This document shows, one piece after another, positions 1 to 6,610 of a stretch of 9,006 nucleotides of DNA (position 1 is the stretch's first letter; each line of letters starts with the position of its first letter). Origin of the DNA: CAWVWD01 sp965662365 (GTDB lineage: Bacteria; Bacteroidota; Bacteroidia; Chitinophagales; Saprospiraceae); the NCBI GenBank assembly GCA_965662365.1, contig CBFIHR010000123.1, forward strand, positions 1 through 9,006. The letters run 5' to 3'. The notes below the pieces were generated by a model. It made no database searches, was not told the DNA's origin, and saw only the letters and a program-made list of their open reading frames with translations. The position numbers and the translations under genes are program-made.

Positions 1-2214
1 AACGTCTAAACGATGATAAGCATCCATTCTAAATCCATTTTTAGAAGTTGCACGTTCTACCTGTGTTTGCCAATAAGGACTGAGCTGATCCGGAAACTGT
101 GAAGGATAAAAGGCATTATGACGAGATTCGGGGAGCGTTATCGCATTCCCTGAACCATAGACCCAAACTGCCGAAGCACTAATCTTATCTGTGATATCAT
201 ACGCCAAAACAATAGATAAATCATGTCGTCTATCGTATTTGAATGGATAAGGCTCACCACCATTTATATCATCAAACTGCCGATTAGTCCAAGCTAAAGT
301 ATAACCTATCCAACCTGTAAAATCGCCAGTTTTCTTTTGTAAGAAAAACTCTGCACCGTAAGATGTTCCATCACCTTGTGTCACACGAGTTTCCCAGCTT
401 TCCTCTGCGGCACCAGGCTCATCAATAAATGAAGCCCCTTCAACATAGGAAACCAAATTTTTCATTTCTTTATAATATCCCTCAATCGACACCTCAAACA
501 CCTCTTTGAATGTTTTAGCAATTCCGATTCCTGTTTGCCAAGATTGTTCGGGTACAATCTCCTTAGTCGTCGGCACCCATAAGTCAGTCGGCAAGCCTAA
601 ACCTTCATTTGTCAATAAATGAATAAATTGTGTCATAGTCGCAAATGAGCCTTTCAAAGAAAAATCATTTGGCAAATGATACAACATTCCTAAACGAGGT
701 TGAGCCGAAAAGTAAGTTTTGCCATCTACTGCAAAAGCAGAAGTATGCAAACCAATATTTGCTTGAAACTTTGTACCGATCTTCAAATCATCTTCTACAT
801 ATAAGGCAAACTCATTCGCACGGGTATCTTGCGACCCTGTATTAAACGTCGTGTCAATTGGCCCTGACGTCAAATTCACCTGAGAAACACCCGGTGTAAA
901 CGTGTGATTCGTTATTCCTGCACCAAAGCGAATGTAATGATTTGGATTCGGTATGTAATCAAAATCAATTTTACCCGCATAATCCTCAATACCTGAAATA
1001 TATTCAAGTGCTGCTGCTGTACGTTCTAAACTACCATTATCAACGACATCAATTTGTTCAAAACCAAAACCTGTATTAAACTTATAGCGGCTATATGTAA
1101 CCGTTGTGTTACTGAATAATTTGTTATTCCACATACGATTCCAACGCATTGCAGACGTAATATTTCCCCAATCTAAACCCGCAGTCGTCGTAAATCCGCC
1201 TTGTTCTCGAAGGTCTTCCTTGAAAGTCGTTCTAAAAATATCATCACCTAAATAAGCTGATAAGTACAATCTATCTTTATCCGAAAACTTATGATTAATT
1301 TTAGCATTCAAGTCATAAAAATATAAATCAATATCTGCATCAATATTTTGAGCAGCCAAACCTGCTGTGATAAAAGGACCTGCCAAAGCATCAACATACG
1401 TTCGACGCCCAGAAACGATAAAAGAAGTTTTGTCTTTAATAATTGGTCCTTCGAGCGTCAATTTGGAGAAAACCGTTCCGATTGCTCCTTCGCCTTTAAA
1501 CTCTTTCATGTTACCTTCTTTCATATTGATTTCCAATACAGAAGACAACCGCCCACCATAACGAGCCGGAAAACCACCTTTCGTCAAGGTTACACTTTTA
1601 ATAGCATCGGCATTGAAAACAGAGAAAAACCCAAATAAATGCGAGACATTATATACAGGTACACCATCTAATAAAATCAAGTTTTGGTCTGGTGAACCGC
1701 CACGAACATACAAGCCGCTTGTACCTTCACCGCCCGATTGAACGCCTGGCAATAATTGTAAAGTTTTTAAAATATCAACTTCGCCTAATAAAGCTGGCAA
1801 TTTTTGAATTTGCTTAATCGGAACTTCAATTTGACTCATCTGCACACGGTCTTCGATGCGTTCGCCTTGCTCTGCGGTGACGACGATTTCCTCTAACTGC
1901 GTCCCGTCTGCCAATTGAATATTGATCGCCATATCTTTATCCAAATACAATCGAAAATAACTGGTTTGATAACCAATATACGAAACGGCCAAGTAAACCG
2001 AATCTTTGGGTAAAGTCAAACTATAAAATCCGAAAGTATTACTGGTTGTTCCGCTGCTACTATTCGGGTCAAACACATTTGCTCCGATAAGTTTTTCGCC
2101 AGTTGCAGCATCTTCAATATAACCACTAATTGTAAATTTTTCTTGTGCTACACCCATTAGCGCATAACATAAAAATGTCATCACCAAGTATAGTCTTTTG
2201 TGTTTATTTGTCAT
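1..2214 (-). CDS. TonB-dependent outer-membrane receptor with carboxypeptidase-like regulatory domain, C-terminus beyond window
   Basis: An open frame of 738 codons runs without a stop to the left edge, so the 3' end is missing. The start is the ATG at 2212-2214: no in-frame ATG lies between it and the upstream stop near 2319, and it is followed at once by a signal peptide (charged MTNKHKR, a hydrophobic run, likely cleavage after GVA at about residue 23). Residues about 27-105 look like a carboxypeptidase-regulatory-like beta-sandwich (ISGYIEDAATGEKLIGANV). The plug follows, with LYVRGGSPDQN near 168-178, LLDGVPVYN near 181-189 and GGFPARYGGRLSSVLEI near 213-229. The rest is alternating beta strands of a barrel, ending near YHRLDV, which in this family usually lies some tens of residues before the C-terminus. 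Such proteins import large substrates across the outer membrane using TonB energy. The substrate cannot be read from the sequence, and no SusD-like partner is visible. The family is certain; the specificity is unknown. Confidence 0.95.
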   Translation of the reverse strand, partial: MTNKHKRLYLVMTFLCYALMGVAQEKFTISGYIEDAATGEKLIGANVFDPNSSSGTTSNTFGFYSLTLPKDSVYLAVSYIGYQTSYFRLYLDKDMAINIQLADGTQLEEIVVTAEQGERIEDRVQMSQIEVPIKQIQKLPALLGEVDILKTLQLLPGVQSGGEGTSGLYVRGGSPDQNLILLDGVPVYNVSHLFGFFSVFNADAIKSVTLTKGGFPARYGGRLSSVLEINMKEGNMKEFKGEGAIGTVFSKLTLEGPIIKDKTSFIVSGRRTYVDALAGPFITAGLAAQNIDADIDLYFYDLNAKINHKFSDKDRLYLSAYLGDDIFRTTFKEDLREQGGFTTTAGLDWGNITSAMRWNRMWNNKLFSNTTVTYSRYKFNTGFGFEQIDVVDNGSLERTAAALEYISGIEDYAGKIDFDYIPNPNHYIRFGAGITNHTFTPGVSQVNLTSGPIDTTFNTGSQDTRANEFALYVEDDLKIGTKFQANIGLHTSAFAVDGKTYFSAQPRLGMLYHLPNDFSLKGSFATMTQFIHLLTNEGLGLPTDLWVPTTKEIVPEQSWQTGIGIAKTFKEVFEVSIEGYYKEMKNLVSYVEGASFIDEPGAAEESWETRVTQGDGTSYGAEFFLQKKTGDFTGWIGYTLAWTNRQFDDINGGEPYPFKYDRRHDLSIVLAYDITDKISASAVWVYGSGNAITLPESRHNAFYPSQFPDQLSPYWQTQVERATSKNGFRMDAYHRLDV

Positions 2215-2290
2215 CAATAATAAGGGTTTTAATAAAAAATTGTAAAGTGCACTATCATCGTCATTAACATTTTTTTGACATAAATCGCTG

Positions 2291-2323
2291 CTAAAGTACG
2301 TTGATAATCTTGGGCATCACCAA
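2291..2323 (-). promoter_or_regulatory. candidate Bacteroidota promoter for the TonB-dependent receptor
   Basis: On the minus strand, TTG (complement of 2321-2323) is followed after 22 bases by TACTTTAG (complement of 2291-2298). This fits the Bacteroidota pattern of TTG and TAnnTTTG with one mismatch in the second box. It would give a 5' leader of roughly 70 bases before the ATG at 2214. Assigned by eye only. Confidence 0.35.
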
Positions 2324-2334
2324 TCTTTAGACAA

Positions 2335-2346
2335 GATTAATTAATC
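2335..2346. promoter_or_regulatory. 12-bp perfect palindrome upstream of the receptor promoter
   Basis: GATTAATTAATC is a perfect dyad 12 bases beyond the putative upstream promoter box of the receptor gene. It is followed by a second short dyad, TGATATCA, at 2348-2355. A further pair, AATCTTG (2306-2312) and CAAGATT (2332-2338), brackets the upstream box. An activator or repressor site is possible, but AT-rich DNA produces such palindromes readily. Confidence 0.25.
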
Positions 2347-2400
2347 ATGATATCAATGTAGCACCTCTACCCAAAAAGTTGTCCACGATGCTAACAACCA

Positions 2401-2430
2401 AAAAGGCTTGACGTCATCGCCAAGCCTTTT
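2401..2430 (-). terminator. intrinsic terminator downstream of the 35-residue peptide gene
   Basis: AAAAGGCTTG (2401-2410) and CAAGCCTTTT (2421-2430) form a perfect 10-bp stem with a 10-base loop. On the minus strand the stem ends in a run of five T followed by GG. It lies 34 bases past the stop codon of the small peptide gene and separates that gene from the receptor gene, which makes co-transcription of the two unlikely. Confidence 0.7.
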
Positions 2431-2458
2431 AATGAAAATTCATTTTGTTTCGTTCTAC

Positions 2459-2496
2459 AAACGACTACAAATACTTATTTGTAGTACGTTTTTTTT
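2459..2496 (+). terminator. long hairpin plus T-run on the plus strand, overlapping the stop codon of the small peptide gene
   Basis: ACTACAAATA (2464-2473) pairs perfectly with TATTTGTAGT (2476-2485). After a single bulged A the stem continues with AAACG (2459-2463) against CGTTT (2487-2491), giving about 15 pairs in all. On the plus strand the stem runs straight into eight T residues (2489-2496), the form of an intrinsic terminator. No plus-strand gene lies upstream, so it would stop antisense transcription. On the minus strand the same hairpin contains the TAG stop codon and the last codons of the small peptide gene, where it may stabilise the mRNA end. Confidence 0.5.
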
Positions 2497-2572
2497 GAGG
2501 TTTAAAGGCTGCTTTTAATGTAAAAGCCAACGCCACTAATACAATACCTAATAATAAAACTTTAACAAACAT
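2465..2572 (-). CDS. small single-pass membrane peptide, 35 residues, function unknown
   Basis: An ATG at 2570-2572 opens a 35-codon frame ending in TAG at 2465-2467. The peptide starts MFVKVLLLGIVLVALAFTLK: one hydrophobic helix from about residue 2 to 23, then a basic tail (KPQKKRTTNKYL). By the positive-inside rule this suggests an outside N-terminus with a cytoplasmic tail. It has no cysteine lipobox and no clear cleavage site. There is no Shine-Dalgarno sequence, as is normal in this phylum. The gene stands alone, 129 bases beyond the subtilase stop codon, with a terminator after it. I do not recognise the family. The basic tail overlaps the arm and A-run of a hairpin, so its codons may be partly a by-product of that structure. 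The clean helix-plus-basic-tail layout argues for a real peptide. Confidence 0.5.
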   Translation of the reverse strand: MFVKVLLLGIVLVALAFTLKAAFKPQKKRTTNKYL

Positions 2573-2629
2573 TAGCTAGTTTTTTGTTTTAAATAAAATT
2601 AGAAGTCCATGTAAACGAAATAAATTATA

Positions 2630-2665
2630 TAAAGTTACATATGATGAATATTGAAACAGTCGCAA
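2630..2665 (-). promoter_or_regulatory. weak candidate promoter for the 35-residue peptide gene
   Basis: On the minus strand a TTTTGC stretch (its TTG is the complement of 2663-2665) precedes TAACTTTA (complement of 2630-2637). The first box is good. The second has one mismatch to TAnnTTTG, and the 25-base gap is longer than usual. I see no terminator hairpin between the subtilase stop and this gene, so read-through from the subtilase operon is an alternative. Confidence 0.2.
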
Positions 2666-2701
2666 AACTACAATATCCAGCAATTTAACCTTTCTAAATA
2701 C

Positions 2702-4255
2702 TTATTTTAAAATTGATTCTAACGCTTTTTGTGGTTGAATAAACTTACCTGTTAATTCTGTACTCCCCGAATCAATCCCAGTTGACTTCAAAACTTCATA
2801 GGCTTCTTCTGTGGTCAAATCCGGATTTATCGACTTCATCAACCCTAACAAACCTGCAACATAAGGCGTTGCCATCGATGTTCCGTTCCAAGCATCATAG
2901 CCATTATTCGGAATTGTAGAATAAACATTGACACCAGGAGCAGCGATGCCCATTTTCAAATCTTGAATAGTATTCGAAAAAGTCGCTTTATTTAGAACTT
3001 CATCAACCGCACTGACCGTAATCACGCCAGGCGTATTTGCAGGGGCGTAATCTTTGGCGTTCATATTACTGTTTCCTGCAGCAACGACAACGATACAACC
3101 TTTTGAGCGAGCATAATCCACCGCTTTTTTGTACGCCCGTTGTTTGCTATCTGTCGAGCGTCCACCCAACGACAAAGACAAAACATCACCACCATTATCT
3201 GCCGCTTCAATAATTCCTTTTATAATGCCTTGCTGCGTTCCCGAACCGCTACTTGATAAAACTTGAATCGAAGACACTTTATAAAACCCATTATTTGGAG
3301 CAAAAGACGCTATGCCGATTTTATTATTAGAAACAGCAGCAGCGATCCCTGCACAATGCGTTCCGTGACCGTGCTGATCAATACCGTATTTTGCACGAAT
3401 TTTTTTATAATTCCCTTTAATATCTTCATGGTCAGCATCAACGCCCGTATCCAAAATCACCACTAACGCTTTCTTTTTAGGTTTTAGTTTTTTTGTTTGA
3501 ATTGTTTGATACAATTTCGACATCTGCATTTTATCAAATCCCCAAACATTACCTAAACCAGGATCATTTACACCATAACTCGGACGATTGATTTTTGTAG
3601 GATTTGAACGCATCGGCGAAACATTCAATACTTCATTGTTTTCAACCCAATCTACTAAACCACTTTCATTTAATGCTCGAACAATTACACTTCGTTTTCC
3701 TTCCCATTCATCAGGAATATTAATTAAATAATAATCGTCCAAATCTGTAATATCAGAATTTTCTATCTGAGGAAATGCAATTTGATACTTCAAATTGTAT
3801 TTTTCAATAATTGATTGTAAATCAATTATTTGTTCACCATCTTTTACTTCGACTAATAATTCTCCATTGTCGGCTAATGCTGCGATCGTTGAATTATTTT
3901 CAGTCGTTTCCGTTTTAGATTTTTCGTTCAATGAATTAGTTAAAAAACTAAAGTATTTTGCACCAATAAAACCATACAAAATCGCTAAAAGCCCAAAGAA
4001 AACCGCTTTGTTTTTCTTAAAAAAAGAAAAAAACTGCGAAGTCAATCCCAAGACAATTAAATCTCTGAAAAGCACCCAGAGTTTCTGTTCAAAGGCGACT
4101 TCTGCAAATGCTAAAGAAAACAGATACACAAAAAATCCACCTAAAAAAATAGTGCTAAACGCTTTCGTCCGTTTAGCATGTTCTTCTGCATAAAACCAGC
4201 CAATCAAGCCACTCAAACTGACGATAAAACTAATAGCATAAATATATATTAACAT
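2702..4255 (-). CDS. membrane-anchored subtilisin-family (S8) serine protease
   Basis: A 517-residue protein in three parts. Residues 1-106 hold four hydrophobic helices (about 1-22, 33-54, 58-78, 84-106). The basic loops after helices 1 and 3 (HAKRTK, KKNK) suggest a cytoplasmic side, which places the remainder in the periplasm. Residues about 110-225 are an acidic linker and a prodomain-like alpha/beta segment. Residues about 230-517 are the peptidase domain with every catalytic element: Asp269 in VVILDTGVD, His297 in HGHGTHCAG, the oxyanion Asn395 in VVAAGNSN, and Ser460 in NGTSMATPYVAG. The enzyme should therefore be active. Most subtilases are secreted with a single signal peptide, so a four-helix N-terminal anchor is unusual. 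It is the last gene of a tight unit, its ATG lying 18 bases past the stop of the 66-residue gene. The substrate is unknown. Protease identity is near certain; topology is inferred from charge and hydrophobicity only. Confidence 0.95.
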   Translation of the reverse strand: MLIYIYAISFIVSLSGLIGWFYAEEHAKRTKAFSTIFLGGFFVYLFSLAFAEVAFEQKLWVLFRDLIVLGLTSQFFSFFKKNKAVFFGLLAILYGFIGAKYFSFLTNSLNEKSKTETTENNSTIAALADNGELLVEVKDGEQIIDLQSIIEKYNLKYQIAFPQIENSDITDLDDYYLINIPDEWEGKRSVIVRALNESGLVDWVENNEVLNVSPMRSNPTKINRPSYGVNDPGLGNVWGFDKMQMSKLYQTIQTKKLKPKKKALVVILDTGVDADHEDIKGNYKKIRAKYGIDQHGHGTHCAGIAAAVSNNKIGIASFAPNNGFYKVSSIQVLSSSGSGTQQGIIKGIIEAADNGGDVLSLSLGGRSTDSKQRAYKKAVDYARSKGCIVVVAAGNSNMNAKDYAPANTPGVITVSAVDEVLNKATFSNTIQDLKMGIAAPGVNVYSTIPNNGYDAWNGTSMATPYVAGLLGLMKSINPDLTTEEAYEVLKSTGIDSGSTELTGKFIQPQKALESILK

Positions 4256-4273
4256 TGTTTTATTATTGAATTA

Positions 4274-4474
4274 TTAAATTATTTCAATCGCTGTTCCCCA
4301 CATAAAAATAGACATATCTTCCTCTGCGAGTCGAGCGTTTACTGTGACGATTTTGCCGTCTTTTTGTAACGATTTCGGTAGGTTCGTTGGTCGCCATTGT
4401 TGACCATCATCACCGATAATCGCCCAAAATCCACCTGCAATATTTTTTCGTATTACTGTTCCTGTTATTATCAT
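4274..4474 (-). CDS. 66-residue small beta-barrel-like protein, function unknown
   Basis: A short protein beginning MIITGTVIRKNIAGGFWAII and ending FMWGTAIEII. It is predicted to be mostly beta strands: strand, GGFWAI turn, GDDGQQWRP, a short helical NLPKSLQKDG, then VTVNARLAEE and a final strand. This layout resembles the small OB-fold-like proteins found as hypothetical genes in many Bacteroidota and some archaea, with the recurrent pattern of GFW followed by DDG and NLP. It has no signal peptide or membrane helix, so it is probably cytoplasmic. It starts 8 bases after the stop of the membrane-protein gene and ends 18 bases before the subtilase start, so the three are very likely co-transcribed. 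The biochemical role is unknown. Nucleic-acid or small-ligand binding would be normal for the fold but is a guess. Confidence 0.8.
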   Translation of the reverse strand: MIITGTVIRKNIAGGFWAIIGDDGQQWRPTNLPKSLQKDGKIVTVNARLAEEDMSIFMWGTAIEII

Positions 4475-4482
4475 TTTGATTA

Positions 4483-5280
4483 TTATTTGTACAAAGGATT
4501 TTCTTTTCTATCAATAAAAGGAATTCCTAATAATCCATTTTTCAATGTAATATTTATTCTATCACCTTCTTTTATACTATTATAATAAGATGCATTAGTA
4601 GCTACTATTTGATGTTCCTTGTATCTTCCCCAAGGTGTAATTGTTACCTCATAGTTTGTTCTATCTCGACCTCTATATCGATATTTATCTATGGTTTTAA
4701 CTAATACTGTTGTTGTATAATTTTCAGGTTTTGAATTATCAAAAGCACAATTAATCGCATAAACTCCTGCAAAACTATACAAGATTATATTTAAAATTAC
4801 AGAAGCATAAATCCAAATCTTATCTTGATAATTTTCTGTTATCAGCTTGTGTGTAGAAAACAAAACCGCTAAAGTAAAAAAGCTTCCTGCGATTCCTGGA
4901 ATAATCCAACTGTAAAAATCATCAAATTTATAATCCCAAAGCAATCGAATTAGTATTGCCCATGCAGCAACATTGATAAAATCAGCAACATCATAAACCG
5001 TTCGCTTTTTATTATCCAACTTAATCTCAACTAATGATGCCAAACTCGGCTTATCCAAACCATTAAGTAAAATGCCAAAGATTGGAATAATTAATAAAAT
5101 GATTAATAATAACTTATAAGAAGGATACGGATAAAGTACAAACCAAATAGATAAACCAATTGTCAACCATTCTAACCAATCTAACTTATGTAATGTCAAC
5201 TTTGATAATCCAATATCACCTAAAGATTTACTTGACTTGTACCTCGACTTATCTCTTTTTTGTATTTTAACAACTTTCAT
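4483..5280 (-). CDS. five-helix membrane protein with C-terminal beta-rich domain, function unknown
   Basis: A 265-residue protein if started at the ATG at 5278-5280. An in-frame TTG four codons upstream (5290-5292) is possible but less likely in this phylum. The N-terminus is strongly basic (about residues 1-20), followed by hydrophobic helices at about 34-51, 56-74, 97-114, 123-142 and 154-176. Charges in the loops put the N-terminus in the cytoplasm and the C-terminus in the periplasm. The last 80 residues form a strand-rich domain (VTITPWGRYKEHQIV, then EGDRINITLKNGLLGIPF). Its EGD-hydrophobic-KNGLLGIPF ending recurs in uncharacterised bacterial membrane proteins. No catalytic motif is visible. 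It is the first gene of the unit with the 66-residue protein and the membrane subtilase, so it could be a partner, scaffold or substrate of the protease. I do not recognise a named family. Confidence 0.8.
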   Translation of the reverse strand: MKVVKIQKRDKSRYKSSKSLGDIGLSKLTLHKLDWLEWLTIGLSIWFVLYPYPSYKLLLIILLIIPIFGILLNGLDKPSLASLVEIKLDNKKRTVYDVADFINVAAWAILIRLLWDYKFDDFYSWIIPGIAGSFFTLAVLFSTHKLITENYQDKIWIYASVILNIILYSFAGVYAINCAFDNSKPENYTTTVLVKTIDKYRYRGRDRTNYEVTITPWGRYKEHQIVATNASYYNSIKEGDRINITLKNGLLGIPFIDRKENPLYK

Positions 5281-5358
5281 CGCTTTAATCAATCCATCTT
5301 TTAGATTTTTTCAAACAATTTTCAATTTACAACATATTGAATAAACCAAAGTTGTTTT

Positions 5359-5384
5359 TCTACGAATTTCGACGAATCTGCTAT
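5359..5384 (+). repeat. 26-bp direct repeat, copy 1
   Basis: This stretch begins TCTACGAA and ends TCTGCTAT, exactly like the one at 6611-6636, with the same 10-base spacing between the two conserved blocks and 20 of 26 positions identical. It lies between the S24 gene terminator and the membrane-protein operon. Read in one frame, both copies give similar peptides (YEFRRICY here, YELLRFCY there). Confidence 0.5.
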
Positions 5385-5390
5385 AAATTG

Positions 5391-5424
5391 AAAAGGTCAG
5401 ACATTTTTCAACATCTGACCTTTT
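5391..5424 (-). terminator. intrinsic terminator of the S24 regulator gene
   Basis: AAAAGGTCAGA (5391-5401) and TCTGACCTTTT (5414-5424) form a perfect 11-bp stem with a 12-base loop. On the minus strand the hairpin ends in a T-run after CC, 70 bases past the regulator stop codon. The plus strand also continues into T residues, so it can work in both directions. It separates the regulator from the downstream membrane-protein/subtilase operon. Confidence 0.75.
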
Positions 5425-5493
5425 TAAAAAATAAATTCACGTTAATTCGTCAAGACAATCAGCCGAAGGCGACACAATCAAACAATTTTTTAT

Positions 5494-6333
5494 TTATTTC
5501 TGTCCTAAATCCACTAATTTTTCAATTGTCGTATTCAAATTATTAATCAAACGACTTTGAGCGTTAATGGTATTTTGTAGCTCTTTCACTTCATCACGCA
5601 ACATATTTTGAATATTTTGTGGCGAAGGTAAAAACGGTGAAATCTTTGCTCGAACGTACCAAATCTCTCGCACATCACCGATATTTATATCAAACGGCTC
5701 ATAATAACCATTATCAGAAATCAAAGTCAAAGCTTTTTCTGCTTTGATTTTATTCGTCAAACGTTTAACTAAAACATCGCCTCTTGTCACGATAACATAA
5801 ACGTAATTGTCCTTAATCGAGGTTTCCCAAAGCGTCGGTTCTAAGTAACTACAAATGACTTTATCACCTTCAAAAAGCGTCGGTTCCATACTATCACCTG
5901 CGACATCAAACGAACGATGTGTGCCTACTTTATACTTATAATCCGGCAACGAAAACGTGGGTAAATCTTGAATAAAAGTCGGGTCGGTGAGTTCACTCGC
6001 ATAACCAGCATGAGCCGGAACAGGAACATGAACAATCCGTTCATCGTCAGAAGCGTTTGTCACAATAGTTAAAACTCTGAAAGATTTATGATCTTCCTCC
6101 GTCATAAACATTGGACCTTCACCAGTATAAATATAGACAGGATTTATCTTATAAATATCAACTGCTTTTCGCAATAATTCGATGGTAACATCTCTCCTAC
6201 CCTTCAAGATTTCACTCAAACTTTGTGGCAAATAATCCAACGACAACGCAAACTGTCGGCTCGAACGAACTCTATTTTCTTCTCTTAATTTATCATGACA
6301 TCTGATAAATCGTTGTGTAATAATGCTACTCAT
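5494..6333 (-). CDS. XRE-family HTH / S24 LexA-like transcriptional regulator with C-terminal coiled coil
   Basis: A 279-residue DNA-binding regulator. Residues about 20-75 form the helix-turn-helix domain (SSRQFALSLDYLPQSLSEIL, then GRRDVTIELLRKAVDIY). Residues about 100-230 form an S24 peptidase-like domain with the nucleophile Ser148 in AGDSMEPTLFEGD and the general-base Lys190 in DVLVKRL. Ala109-Gly110 in VPAHAGYASE sits where LexA and UmuD relatives are cleaved, so both the site and the dyad are present and RecA-stimulated self-cleavage is chemically possible. The last 40 residues (about 243-277) are a heptad-like coiled coil not needed by the minimal LexA fold. Such stand-alone regulators are common in Bacteroidota and need not belong to a prophage; no phage gene is visible. 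The gene has its own terminator, and an inverted repeat surrounds its putative promoter, which suggests autoregulation. The ATG at 6331-6333 is preceded by AAAGG, a modest ribosome-binding sequence. Confidence 0.9.
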   Translation of the reverse strand: MSSIITQRFIRCHDKLREENRVRSSRQFALSLDYLPQSLSEILKGRRDVTIELLRKAVDIYKINPVYIYTGEGPMFMTEEDHKSFRVLTIVTNASDDERIVHVPVPAHAGYASELTDPTFIQDLPTFSLPDYKYKVGTHRSFDVAGDSMEPTLFEGDKVICSYLEPTLWETSIKDNYVYVIVTRGDVLVKRLTNKIKAEKALTLISDNGYYEPFDINIGDVREIWYVRAKISPFLPSPQNIQNMLRDEVKELQNTINAQSRLINNLNTTIEKLVDLGQK

Positions 6334-6359
6334 TTACCTTTATTTTATATAATGTGAGA

Positions 6360-6411
6360 TTTGAGAAATAAAACACAAGGTTACTTTTATTAAAAAGATG
6401 TATATCTCAAA
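6360..6411 (-). promoter_or_regulatory. candidate promoter and operator of the S24 regulator
   Basis: On the minus strand, TTTG (complement of 6408-6411) precedes TAACCTTG (complement of 6376-6383), a one-mismatch match to TAnnTTTG with a gap of about 24 bases. Two arms with 9 of 10 bases in dyad agreement, TTTGAGAAAT at 6360-6369 and ATATCTCAAA at 6402-6411, flank the second box. The upstream arm covers the first box. This is a plausible arrangement for autorepression by the HTH protein encoded directly downstream. Confidence 0.3.
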
Positions 6412-6610
6412 CCTAAAGACTAATCAATTCAATGAAACTACATTTATGCAAAATAGTTACATATTTACGAAAATAAAGGCTTTGCGTATAAAATTCAAAC
6501 ATTTCAACAAAAAAAAGCAAATTATGTGCATTTTTTGTGAATATTAAACCTTATAAACATTAATGTATTGATGATGTTTGATTAAAAAAATATAAACGTT
6601 ATGCGTTTTC

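Noticed and set aside
645..1638. Plus-strand open frames at 645-845, 1348-1638 and 1367-1561
   Set aside because: They lie antisense inside the continuous TonB-dependent receptor frame, have no recognisable domain and have low-complexity shadow composition.
3263..4193. Plus-strand open frames at 3263-3466 and 3795-4193
   Set aside because: They are antisense to the subtilase gene, which has all its catalytic motifs and a complete frame. The longer one mirrors the membrane-helix region and has no independent support.
4397..4585. Plus-strand open frame overlapping the 66-residue gene and the membrane-protein gene
   Set aside because: It spans two well-supported minus-strand genes in antisense and shows no family features.
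5281..5292. TTG start four codons upstream for the five-helix membrane protein
   Set aside because: An ATG follows immediately, the added residues bring no domain, and TTG starts are uncommon in this phylum.
5461..5475. Small GCC/GGC dyad downstream of the S24 gene as a second terminator
   Set aside because: The stem is only about three pairs with no T-run. The perfect 11-bp hairpin at 5391-5424 explains termination.
5337..5546. Plus-strand frame of 69 codons across the S24 terminator
   Set aside because: It runs through a strong terminator hairpin and into the 3' end of the S24 gene. Only the short stretch shared with the 26-bp repeat is of interest, and that is reported separately.
6509..6530. 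GCA/TGC stem followed by a T-run on the minus strand as terminator of the deacetylase gene
   Set aside because: The paired stem is about three bases with mismatches, and it is about 135 bases past the stop codon. Too weak to call.
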